Origin: Lyophyllum atratum
Lineage: Eukaryota; Basidiomycota; Agaricomycetes; Agaricales; Lyophyllaceae
NCBI GenBank assembly: GCA_014905825.1
Contig: JACGCN010000020.1
Location: 620,001-684,000, forward strand
Length of the DNA: 64,000 nucleotides
Reading direction: 5' to 3'
Made by a program: the position numbers and the translations under genes. Positions 1-10,527 of this stretch are shown here, piece by piece; position 1 is the first letter of the stretch, and the number at the start of each line of letters is the position of its first letter. A model generated the notes under the pieces. The model did not search any database, was not told the origin of the DNA, and saw nothing but the letters and a program-made list of their open reading frames with translations.

Positions 1-538
1 TGTCGGAGGATCGCGAAGGGGGCTCCTTTATAGGTGCTCCGTTCACAGCTTGGTGATCGTATCACGTGTACATGACGTGCTCCGGTTTAAACCTCCGTGA
101 CTTGGCAAGACAGATGCCAGACTGAGATGGCACCACAGATGTGGATATCTGTGGATACATATCAAGCGCGTGGATGTTGTGAAAGCTGCATCGGGCTCGC
201 GGGCGAGATGCGCTGTCGAACAGAAGCTCGTATGCTCACGTGTAGTGATGCGTTAATGGAACTTGAAGCTTGAATGTGAGACCCTGACGCGCACGCCACA
301 ACGGCACGTCAAAGTAACTTCGAAACATGGCCGCGGCACACAGTCAAGTGCTTGGATCTTTCAACCGTTCTCGATTTCTTCTATTATAGAATTCAACGTT
401 CTCTACAAAGAAAAAAATGGTGTGGGACAGAGTAGGACAGACTCATAGGATAGATGATATCTGGTAGGTGTCTGAGCTCGTATATAATCACACAAAAGTT
501 TGAAGAATGAGTGTTTTTCTTGCTTCTACAATGAGGGC
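1..538. other. Left edge, no gene recognised
   Basis: Only short open frames of 60-70 codons occur here and none has recognisable composition or splice structure. The right end is the 3' flank of the thioredoxin gene. A gene entering from the left of the window cannot be excluded. Confidence 0.4.
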
Positions 539-1012
539 CTAATAAAACTGTAAACATAGGTCGCGGACATCATCACCAATTGTATACGCACCTCCAGGGC
601 CGCAGGATTAGCTCCCACAACCTCAAGCTTCTTGTCGCCATCTTTGAAGTAAATGAAGGTAGGCATCTGAATCATGCCCCCGTGTCGGACCTCAAGCTTT
701 CTCGTGCAGAAGTTGGATCACTCACAGCCCGGATCTTGGCTTCTAATGCGACCTCCTGCTGCTCATCTACATCAACTTTATAGAACCCTATTTCCTTGTT
801 TTCTGGAAGATCAGATAATCTCTCGAATACCGGCGAGATCACTTTGCAGGGACCGCACCACGTCGCCCAGAAATCGACGACGATAGGCTTTTTGCCTTCG
901 ATCTGAGAAAAGAGAACGGTTGGAGTGAGACCTGTGAGATAGAGAGTAGATAGGGGGGCAGGCGCACGACTGTCATGAATTCTTTGTAGGATTTGATGGT
1001 TCGGACGGGCAT
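539..1012 (-). CDS. trx1: Thioredoxin (101 aa, 4 exons)
   Basis: Small cytosolic protein-disulfide reductase that passes electrons from thioredoxin reductase to peroxiredoxins, ribonucleotide reductase and other targets. Exons, read on the minus strand, are 1012-968, 902-726, 666-592 and 547-539, all joined in phase 0, giving 101 residues, close to the usual 100-110. The active site WCGPCK lies in exon 2 after the strand VVDFWAT, and the cis-proline motif MPTF starts exon 3, as expected for the family. The last exon adds only Phe-Tyr before the stop. I chose the ATG at 1012 because MPVRTIKSYKEF matches the usual cytosolic N terminus. An in-frame ATG at 1087 would add 25 residues and might give a targeting sequence, but this looks less likely. 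Confidence 0.93.
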
Positions 1013-1428
1013 GCTGTGGTTCGGGTTTTTTGGATGGGTGGGACAGAATGGGAGAGTGCTGAGTAGTATCTCAAAATTATCTTGCACAGACGTAGTGTAT
1101 TCAAAGCCGTTTGCGAGTGGAAAGGCCTAGAAAAGGGTGCGTCACGCGTACATGACGTGTTAAACAGGAGCCAGTCTCAGGATCGCTGAAATTTAGAGCT
1201 ATACAGCGTGGATACACGTCTTGTTGGAGGCCTGTTTCGTGATACTCATGTTAAGTGTTCGTTGAGAGCAGGAGTGGCCACAGCGTCCGGCAGAACGTGA
1301 ACAGAAGATCAAATGATCAAATGATCAAAACTTCTATAAAAAGATGCTTAGTCATCCGCCCCCGCCCATTTTCTCTTCAGTTTATTTTCATCTTGCAAAG
1401 TCGCAACCACCACATCCCGCTGCCCAAT

Positions 1429-1735
1429 ATGCATTTGATGTACACATTAGACCCGACTGGCAACAGAATATATACCCTCAAGGTGTGAATTCACTCTAGC
1501 CCTCTCAAGAAGCCTACTTACTCACCCACCCCTTCAGAAAGCGACAGATACGGGGAAAATCACAAAATCCGCTCACCCTGGTACCGCTCGTCCTTTACCT
1601 GGTGTTCGAACACAATTGACGCTCTCTGCTTCTTCAGCGCGCTTCTCTCCCGATGACAAATTCTCCCGGCATCGTGTCACTATCAAGAAGCGATACAACG
1701 TCCTCTTGACCCAACTTCCCAGCAAACCCATGTAA
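1429..1735 (+). CDS. NOP10: H/ACA ribonucleoprotein subunit Nop10 (3 exons)
   Basis: Core protein of box H/ACA snoRNPs. It binds the pseudouridine synthase Cbf5 (dyskerin) and is needed for rRNA pseudouridylation and pre-rRNA processing in the nucleolus. Exons are 1429-1482, 1538-1580 and 1638-1735. The product starts [18 protein letters not shown] and goes on with [22 protein letters not shown] in spliced form, which is the highly conserved Nop10 core. It is about 64 residues, the normal family length. The first two introns are 55 and 57 nt. Its last exon overlaps, on the opposite strand, the end of the convergent gene at 1634-2055, so about 100 bp code on both strands. Identification is essentially certain, from the family's signature sequence. 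Confidence 0.96.
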
Positions 1736-2055
1736 AGTGGGGACCCGCCGCAGCACACTCCAGAATGGAGCACTTATGGGGTTGTAGAGATGATTAGTGA
1801 ACGATGGAGAGGACGGGATGGGGACATAGAGCATGGATCCCTCGTTCGTATCTAACCACGCTTCTCGCTTGTTTTTCTTGGTTGAAGGGGTCGAAGGTCT
1901 GCCGACGTCGAGCACTGCGCTATATGTAATTGCGTGGAATTAGTATCCGTATCCTCCAAACTCTAGTACACCATCGGACATGATGTACCAGCAGGGTATT
2001 TAGCTCTAAAAATATGGAACGGCTGCGTGCCGATGTGGCCATTTGCTTCGGCCAT
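1634..2055 (-). CDS. Small uncharacterised protein overlapping NOP10 tail-to-tail (115 aa)
   Basis: I do not recognise this protein. Two exons, 2055-1989 and 1914-1634, are joined through a 74-nt intron that carries a good branch site (TACTAAT) and splices in phase 1, giving 115 residues with an internal basic stretch ([10 protein letters not shown]). There is no signal peptide or clear membrane helix. The reading frame stays open across the antisense of NOP10 exon 3. The splice agreement and branch site favour a real gene. The overlap with a strongly conserved gene means part of the open frame could be a shadow of NOP10, so confidence is moderate. Confidence 0.45.
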
Positions 2056-2336
2056 TTTACTCGTGAGCGTTGTCCGTGGACTATTTCTCGATCCATGCAG
2101 TTCGGACCTCTGCTCAGCGCCCAGTCTGAGTACGCTACAGTATGCAACCAGACGCTACCCCAGTCCTCGGCCGGTGACTATTAAAATATTAAAAGTGCAT
2201 CAGGTGATGCGGTGATAATCTTGAACCTTCTTAATGACCTAAAAAAGTTGAGTAAGAAGGCCGGAGCGAATGGCTTGATTCATCATATATCATATCCAGT
2301 CTGACGCGTTCTCCTTTGATCCTGCCACCCACGACC

Positions 2337-2742
2337 ATGGCTGAAAAGACACACCAGGTCCTCGTTCACCCCGCCCCCGGCACCACAGTCCCAGTTCACC
2401 AGTACACGGAGGAGCAGAGGGAAAAAATACAAGCCCTCCGGGACGTGAGTCAATTACGCGTTTTCCCGGACACCCGGGCTCATGTGTGTTTCTGGTGCAA
2501 CAGTACGCCGACACCCTCCTCCTCCCCTCGACCGACCCCTATCACCCATGGGAACTCCGGTGGCTCAACAAACCGGACACAATGGCGCGCTACAGCCGCG
2601 CGTCGAAGTGGAATCTCGCGGACGCCCAACGGCGTCTCAAAGCCACGGTTGAATGGCGGCGCGACTTCAAGCCGGACCTCATTCCTCCCGATGAAGTCCG
2701 TGTCGAGAGCGAGACGGGCAAGATGTACGTCGCGTTCCCGTC

Positions 2743-2781
<39 letters not shown>

Positions 2782-3898
2782 CCGACGGCTAACCTGCTGC
2801 GTGCCCACCCCGCAGCATCATCAACGGCTTCGACAAAGATGGGCGGCCGATAATCTACATGCGCCCAGGCCTCGAGAACACGGAGACGGGTCCGCGGCAG
2901 CTGCGCCATCTCGTGTGGTGCCTGTGCGTCTGACCGAGTTCTTCGCTGCATTGTGGATGCTGACTTCGTTTGACGCGCTTTAGAGAACGCGCGAAGGATC
3001 TGATGCCCCCGGGCCAAGAGTCGCTTGTCATCATCGTGGACTACAAGTCGACGACACTTCGGACGAACCCCTCGATATCCGTCGCGCGTAAAGTTCGTGA
3101 TCTATTCGGAGTCAGGATCAAGTCTAACGAGTGGCGCTAGGTTCTTCAGATATTACAGCAGCACTATGTCGAAACTCTGGGCCGTGCCCTGGTGGTCAAC
3201 CTCCCTAGGCTCCTCAGTTTCTTCTACAAGGGCATCTCGCCGTTCCTAGATCCCGTCACACGCGACAAGGTCAGCTAAGTAAACCACCACGACCCACCCC
3301 TCCAGACTTAATCGGTCCTCCTGACGTAGATGCGTTTCAATCCGGACCTCCTGGAGCTGATACCCGCGTCCCAGCTTGATGCTGATTTTGGCGGGGAGTA
3401 CCATTACGAGTTCGAACCCAATAGCTATTGGGAGCAAATTGTTGAGTAAGTTGCATTCACATACTCGTGTCATTGCTTGTCGCTGACCACTACGGGATGA
3501 TTAGGGCGTGTGGCATTGCCCCCGATGGAACGCGCGTTCACGACATAGAAGATGAACAGAAGGAGTCGGCGGCTATCATGGAGGCGTTGGAGGAGGGTCC
3601 TTCTTCGTGAGTATTATCAAAACGCGGAATGCTGGCGTCGTAGTGACCAATTCGCTCAAACCTCAGGGATGATAACCCCTCTCCGTCTTCCACCGATTCA
3701 TCCAAAACCGCCGTAGAAGAGGAACTCGCGAAGGTTCTGATATCCGAAAAGAACATGCGAGTCGTGCCTCCCCAGGAGCATGACCTTGCACCTCTATCTG
3801 GAACTGCCATAGAAGATAGACTCGCGGACGTCTCGATCTCTGGAAAGACCCCGGCGCTCGTGCCCTCTGGGGAGCATGCGCTTGTGCCTGTGTCTTGA
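2337..3898 (+). CDS. Sec14-like CRAL-TRIO phosphatidylinositol transfer protein (374 aa, 8 exons)
   Basis: Lipid-binding protein of the Sec14 superfamily that exchanges phosphatidylinositol and other lipids at membranes, closest in look to the fungal Pdr16/Sfh group. Exons are 2337-2444, 2504-2724, 2816-2923, 2984-3092, 3141-3269, 3330-3445, 3505-3606 and 3667-3898, all phases consistent. The CRAL-TRIO N domain (Trp-rich, LRWLNKPD and TVEWRRDFKPD) is followed by the lipid-binding domain with GFDKDGRPIIYMRPG, VIIVDYKS and the gate region ILQQHYVETLGRALVVNLP, then FYKGISPFLDPVTRDKM. The C-terminal 70 residues are acidic, probably disordered and hold two imperfect copies of a segment containing LVP(S/P)xEH. 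Intron 2 contains the 35-nt poly-C run. Family assignment is strong; the exact lipid preference cannot be read from the sequence. Confidence 0.9.
2744..2778. repeat. Poly-C homopolymer tract, 35 nt
   Basis: An uninterrupted run of 35 cytosines lies inside intron 2 (2725-2815) of the Sec14-like gene, 19 nt after the donor and 37 nt before the acceptor. On the sense RNA this is poly-C; the template strand is poly-G, able to form G-quadruplex or triplex structures. Its exact length may be uncertain because such runs are hard to sequence. Confidence 0.9.
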
Positions 3899-4263
3899 AT
3901 CTACTGTATCCGACTGTGACGAAGCCCCCTCATTTTGTAGATTTCTATTTCCGCCGGTATTTTTAGGATCTCATTTATTATGGTCAGCGTACTTTACATA
4001 CTTAGAAGCATCTATCATATTCCTATCTAGCATGGTCTCTGGATTTTGTAGCGCTCTGAAAAATCCTTTGAGGTCTGAAGTTTGTGGTCTTGACTGATAC
4101 CGTGAATTATATGTCAGTGGACAGAAACGTAGTAAGAGGTGTGACTGGAGAGGATAGGGTAAATATTAAGCAGCTATGAAGGTGTAAGATACCAGTCTCT
4201 ACTATAATGTCCGTGAATTATTATATCAAGGATGACGGAAGTATGTATGTAGGTTGTTTGAGT

Positions 4264-5634
4264 TTACGTATCTATGAACAGCGTTCCCCGGGAGCGCATC
4301 TGCAGGAGAAGTACGTCCTCGGGATCCAGCGACGCGTACTTGCCGGCCGCAAGAGCCCAGCCCAACCATTCTGCCGCTTTACGGTAGCCAAGCGGGATCC
4401 AATAATTTTCTTCCATCCGACCCCATCCACAAACTTGAGAGAACCAGCAATGATACGAGGAAAAAGGCGGGAACACCAGTCAGTTTGGAATCGAGAGTGT
4501 AGCAAACGGTGCGACTTACTTATGAGGCTGCAACTCTGGAGCTTTGGGCAGAGTTGCCCCCACCGAGTGACCATGTCGAATTCGTCGCCTATTTCCTCGA
4601 AGCTCGACAGGGGGTCTCGCGGCGTCTGGGCTCCCGACGACTTGATTCGTATATGAGTTAGCACTCGAAATGCGCCAAGGGACCGCTCTAGGCCCTCTAA
4701 GAACGCCTGGGAGATAATTCAGTATGAAATCGATGGATAACTAAGAAGGGTGGTGAATACATCAGTCTCGTCCTCGTATGCTGGATATGGCGAATCCAAG
4801 CGGAAGTACAGTTCGCCGACGTTGTGGCAATGGGTAGCGAGAGCCGTGATAAGACCGAGGTTCGTGACCGGCGTCGTGTTGGATATCATCTGAAGGTTCG
4901 GTGACGATAACAGCGGCGTAATGATGTCAGCATTGCCTTCGCTATCCCAGTATATGCTTGCCTCCCGGAGGGAGGGAAGGGGACCCAGGAGTTGCACCAT
5001 GGAGCTCATCGTGAAGAGAGACTCCGTTTTGAGGAGACGGATCGCCGGTACCCTGATCCCCCTGTGCCCGTTCTCGACGGTGTATATGTCAGGTTGAAGA
5101 GTGAGCCAGGTGATATTCTCGTGGCGATGCAGGAAGAAGAACATGTCAGGCGAATAGGGCATTATACACTCTGTCAAATGCTCCAGTGGTATGTCATGCA
5201 GGTATTGGAGAATGGGACTGGCCCGCGAAAGATCTAAATGGCAGACTAGGGTGGTGCAACGGATGGCTGCGGCTGCAAGCCTGAAAAAGCTGGAGAAAAA
5301 ATCCATGTATGGAAATCGACTGTGGGACGACTAGTTAGTCGCATCTTGAAACAAGTTGTAAGAAAAATACGGTGGATATCTACAGTTCCAGGTATCTGAC
5401 AGCCAAAGCTGCGTATGGCCGGGCTATGATTGTTCGAAAGCATCGGATGGCGTCTTTCGCTGCAGTGAGCTTGATCCTTCTATACAAGAACTGCGTCGCG
5501 ACATTTGATGTGTTTCTTGAGGTTTGACAAAGAGACAAAAGGTCCGGTATATCCAAAAGCTCGGCGATTACCACCAAAAGTTCCGTAGGAAGAGTCGAGA
5601 GCGAAACAGTACCACTGGCATGAGCAGCGGCCAT
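4264..5634 (-). CDS. F-box protein with leucine-rich region (388 aa, 4 exons)
   Basis: Probable substrate-recognition subunit of an SCF ubiquitin ligase. Exons are 5634-5384, 5319-4761, 4706-4520 and 4433-4264; the phases agree and give 388 residues. Near residues 10-45 the segment STLPTELLVVIAELLD followed by LLSLCQTSR and FLYRRI is a typical agaricomycete F-box. The rest consists of short leucine-rich segments, as in the many expanded F-box proteins of these fungi. The third intron is 54 nt and in phase; without removing it the frame meets a stop at about 4720, so it must be spliced. Substrate is unknown. The final 56 residues contain the tryptophan-rich segment common at the end of this family. 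Confidence 0.8.
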
Positions 5635-6271
5635 CTGTTACGAAACCTCACCGGGACGTGGGGGAAGCGGAGGAAAAGACTGGTATTGGCACCCAGTGCC
5701 TATTAGTATCAGAGTCCAGGATACAGGGCAAGCATGGTTCTTTGATGAAGCGGAAAACTGGTCGCGGAAGACAATGATTTGAAAATGCAATTTTAAGTTG
5801 ATCAGGGTGATCTGCTGTGATCTGTCGATCATCCTCGATCGCCCGATATCGTAGTGCTCGAAAAGTCATGAAGAATACAAGCGCACAAATTCACCACCAA
5901 GAAATCCATCCATCGTTGTGACGATTCTTTGAATTCGGCAGGCGTAATGACGGTATACGTGTAAGCTACGTGAAAGCGAGAAAGGTATCGCGCGTGAGTA
6001 TGCAGAAATACAGTGAGGGGAATGATTAGATGTACGAATGACCAAAAATGCTGGATAAAATAATGTTTTTGTGCAGCGAGAAGGGAGTGTGGTGCGAAAG
6101 GAGATACTGTAGAAATGTCTATGCATCGTGTGTTCAGCTGGTTCTGTGATCGGACTGAAAGAGTGTAAGAAAGAAAGCGCTGCGACAGAGTGAGAGACAG
6201 AATGAGAGACTGTGATAAATAATGAAACCAAGACCAAACAAAAAAGGGGAAACGAGTGTTGAGTGTGTCCA

Positions 6272-9200
6272 CTACACGCCAGGCTTCCAGCTCGACGGTG
6301 GAGGTGCCCTGCGGACGGCACGGCTCGGGCTCGCAGGCTGACTCGCAGTCCTGGACCTAGGAGCTGTTGGTCCTCCGCGCGCCGAAGATGAGCTAGTCTG
6401 TTGCGGGATGGGAGGCACGGGCGGAAAGTAACCCGAATCCCGTTGCCCATATACCGGGCGTCCCTGGCCTGCATCAACCCTGCTATTCCGATTCGACGAC
6501 GGGCCAAAAGACTCCCCATAGCTGCTCTTCGACGCATTCCACTGCCCACCGCCTCCACCTCCCCCGCCCCCGTAATCGCTGCGTGCGCCACTGATCCCTC
6601 CATACATAGACCTTGCCGGGCCCGGATAGACGACAGAATTGGTCGACCAGGCGTTGTTCGGACTCTGCATCCCCATCCCCATCCCCATGTTCATCATCGG
6701 ACTGATCCCGTACGGCGAGCCCACGATCGACGGGCTTGCTCCACCATACACACTTCCACCTCCCCCACCATAGACGCTCCCTCCTCCACCAAACCCGCCA
6801 ACGTTCGATCCGCGCTCCCACTCGTCACCTGCGACCGCCATGGCCTGTTGCGCCACCGCCATCTGGTACGCCTGCTTCGCAAACATCATCGCCTGCTGAT
6901 GTGCCGCAACAAAGTTTGGATCCGCGCCTTGGGGAATGAACTGGCCTGGCGCGAGCATGCCGGCATTTTGACTCATCATGTTCATGTTCATGTTCATCCC
7001 GTTCATGGGCATATTCGTGTTCATGCCGTTCCAACCCGGAGACATGGCTTGCCCGTATCCCATGGGCACGCCCCCGACGCCGCCCATCGCCATCATTGGG
7101 TTGATCGTGGACATGCGCGCGCCACCGCCCAGTGTCTGATTGATCGGCAAATCATCGTCGTCGTCATCTACGACAGGTCCGCGCCCGTTGATGACGTTTC
7201 CCAGCTGTTGGCCCATCCACCCATCAGTCAGTCGAATCGAAACAAGGGGCGGAAAAAACTTACCTCAATCGCAGCCTTCGCCTCACTCCTCCTCCTCTCT
7301 CTCCTCCTCTCCTCACCCTCTCCAGGCGTCTCCCCCTCCTTCCCACCTTTGCCTGAGCCCTTAGTGACCTCCCTGGAGTCCTCCTCAAAGCTCACGCTCC
7401 GGCGTTTGATATGCTTCCCCTTCACCATCAGCCCACTCACACCCCCACTCCACCCGCCACTCACACTCGTCCCTTCCGTCGCACCCGTATACCCAGATCC
7501 AGATCCAGACCCCACCCCAAGGTCGCTACCATCCTTCGGCGTAAACGGCGCGCGCCCACTACTCGAGTCGCCCGTCGAGCTCGCAGGGCTATCCCGGCGC
7601 ACAGCAGCGAACGGCCGGGTGGGCATCGCCACCACGCTCGTCCCTTTCCCAACACCAGCTGAAACAGCAGACGATGAAATCGAGTTCGGGAGCAGCGTGC
7701 TGCTACGCTGTCGCGGCGCCGGGGCAACAGGAGCTGGAGGAGATACGGATGTAGGTGTCTTGCCATCCCTCTTCACGTTCGCACTTGACAATATCCCAGG
7801 CTTCCCGCTCGTCTTGGGTGTAGACGCAGCCGATGATGATGAAGACGGAACAAGCGTGCTACTCCGTTGCCTCACCCCCTGCAGCGCAAGCGTCGACGCG
7901 ACACTGGTCCGGTCCCCACCTTCGCCTGGAGACCTAGTCATCGGCGGCCTAGAGGTGACGCTGAAGGCCGGTGGTGGCGCTCGCTGTTTGATCGGTATAG
8001 GCGCAATGGGTTCTGGCTCCTTCTTGACCTTCGTGTACCCGCCATCGTCGTCTTCACTCTCGCTCTCGGACTCGGATTTCTCGGATTCAGATTCCTCCGA
8101 GGCCGAGTCGCCCGTGCGGCGGATGAGGTGGATGCCCGCACCCAGCAGGGCTGCGAGGTCGTCGTCGGGTGGACTAGGATTCATCGTCGGAGCAGGAGGT
8201 TGAGGTGGAGATTTTGTTTTCTGCGGTGCAGGTGCGGGGGTAGCTTTCATCGGCGGGCTCTGACTGCCATTGGCTCCCCCACTAAACCCAGACATTACCG
8301 ACCCAGACCCAATACTCGATCCGGACCCAGACCCAGATCGCGACCCAGCCCTCAACTGCACAACCCTCGTCAACCTCTCTCCCAACCCATCCCTTCCCCT
8401 CCTCTGCGACGCGCCGTCCTCCCCACCAGGACTCGTATCCCTCCTCATCGGCGCACCGGCACTCGATCTCAACTGCTGCTGCTGTTGAGGCACCGACCCC
8501 GGGCTCACGAAATGCTTCGCCTCCCTAGTCGGCGACGACGGCGGGCTCACGAAACGCGTTGGCGGGCTCACACTCGTCACAACAGGCGAGACAGGTGGAG
8601 GGCTCGTTGTCATCCCACGTCCAAGGAGCGTCGCTCCAGGTGTAAATGCGTCTACATCTGTACTGCTACCCTTCGTGGGCTTCGGGCGGTTGTTAGTGAG
8701 CTGGTTGATGTCGATGAGGGGTTTGGGTGCGGGGCGTCCAGGACCGCCACGAAGGCTCGAGTTGGAGGCGGAGGAGAGGGCGCTGCCAGGGCGGCGCGGT
8801 GGGAGGAGGGTGGCGAGGGGCGCGTCATCCGAGTCCGAGTCCGAGTCTGAGTGGGACGTGCTGGAGAAAGCTGCGGGGCGCCGACTGTGTGCTGACGGTA
8901 TGGGGTCGGGGGCAGGGATAGGAACAGATGCGGAGATAGAATGTGCGGATGAGGCGCGGGTGTGATGCTTCCCGTTAGCATTAGGCACTATAGATCCAGG
9001 AGAGAGATGTGAGCGCATGTACAAACCAATGAGTATAGGATACGTACGTGGAATCGCATTAGCAGTTGCAATGATGCTCGCCCTCTTGGCAGCTGCAGAA
9101 GGAGCGAGCGCACTCGTCGACGCGCTCGCACGGGGCCTGTTACCCAAATTGAACCCAAGACTCGACTGCGAGCGCGACCCTTCCTGCACCTGATCGACCT

Positions 9201-10527
9201 GTTGCCCATTGCTCTGACCAGAATATTGAGCCATCAACATATGGCTCGACTGTGATCTCGGGCCAGGACTGAAGTCCCTTCTTGTCCCACCATGAGCAAA
9301 CGAGCCATGCCCCATCTCGGACTTGGTTGCGCGGCCCTTGATCGTGGGTGAGTCCGTCGCGGGCCTCTTCGTGACCGTGCGTTTCCGCGTTATGATCCCC
9401 CCTCTCGGAGGTGACACGTCTGAATCTACCTCCTCCTCGTCCGAGGACTCTGTTTCATCCGAGTCGGAGGCTGAGGTATTCGCAAGGCCTGATAACCTCT
9501 TGTGATGAGTCTTCTGGTGCTGCTGCTGCTGGTTCTTGTGCGGCACCGCAGGGGCTGAAGAGGTTTGGTGCTGGTGTGAGCGCGAGCTATAGGTTTGTGA
9601 TAGGGGCCCAGGGCTTGGGGCGCGATTAGAGGGGACAGGTGAGCCGGCAGTGCTGCGGCGGGCTTGCGCTTCCCTGAACGCCGCCACAGATATCCGTTGA
9701 GAGGATTCTGAGGCAACACTTGCGCCCCTTGGACGTGGGATCATGGGGGGAAGAGACAGGTTGGATGCATTGGGTGATGGACCGGTCGACGGACCGGTGG
9801 ATGGAGGGGCTACATGGCGGAAAGATTTGAGGTTGAAGGAGGCATTAAGGTCAGATGTGGGTGTGGCGGGTGACAGTTGCGGTGGGCTTCCGCTGATTTT
9901 AGGATTATGGAAGGTGGTTTGTGGGGGGGTGGTGGGGGTTGACTTGGACCAGTGGAAGAAGCCTGGTTTCTTTGGAGGCACTGGTGGCGGTATAGGGGCT
10001 GAGCTGTTTGAGGTGGTGATGGTGAGTGGTGAGTGTTCGCTTGGCAGCGAGCGTGTGGACAAGGCGCTGTGAGGATCACCGTACGCGGCAAAGATGGCGG
10101 ACTTGGACGGTGGTGGACGGAGTCTGCGGGAGTCAACGTCGCTGTCGGACGCGGCACTGGTGCTGTTTCGCGGGGTAAAGTACGAAGGACGGGGCGGGGT
10201 TCCGAAATGAGAGTCTTGAGAGGCACTGAATGTCGTAACCACAGACGTGGTAGAAGCTGCGGCTGAGACCTTTTTGCGCGAGAAAGGTAGCCGAAGCTTG
10301 CTAGAGGAAGTAGCGAGGCTCGGATATACGCTCGACGTCGTTGGACCACCCCGTGCATTATCAGGGTGCAGTGTGCTCCTTCCATTGGGACTCGAGGGTA
10401 TGGATCGGTCTGTAGTCACGTAGTCCGTCGTCGGTGACGATAGCGCAGAGTCTGTCTCATTGCTGTTCGCCCTTTGCTTCGTGGAAGACTTGTTCTTCCT
10501 CCCAAAGAGTCCTGCCAGTGAGGGCAT
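6272..10527 (-). CDS. Large disordered Ser/Pro-rich protein, conserved fungal type (1378 aa, 3 exons)
   Basis: I do not recognise a catalytic domain. Exons are 10527-9048, 8987-7264 and 7204-6272 (introns 60 and 59 nt). The protein starts MPSLAGLFGRKNKSS and is almost entirely low complexity: serine/threonine/proline-rich with PPP and PxxP motifs, acidic Ser-Asp and Ser-Glu runs (about residues 350-370, 555-570 and 790-815) and basic patches near the phosphorylatable RRRSVSFEED. A short Glu/Arg-rich segment that could form a coiled coil precedes the last intron. The last exon is different: Met/Gly/Asn-rich repeats (NMNMNM, GMGMGM), then a compact Gln/Ala-rich helix with AAHQQAMMFAKQAYQMAVAQ (about residues 1165-1190). 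That helix is the only part that looks conserved and structured. A scaffold or cell-polarity role is possible but only inference. Confidence 0.75.

Noticed and set aside
2590..2808. Poly-Gly frame encoded by the poly-C tract
   Set aside because: It arises only from translating the homopolymer inside an intron.
6401..8203. 600-codon open frame on the plus strand opposite the large disordered protein
   Set aside because: It is antisense to a GC-rich, Ser/Pro-coding exon, where stop codons are rare in every frame. The minus-strand frame is longer, continues through two good introns and has better composition.
7867..8850. 327-codon Arg-rich open frame, plus strand
   Set aside because: Another antisense shadow of the same low-complexity exon; its composition is an Arg/Pro/His mixture with no domain or splice support.
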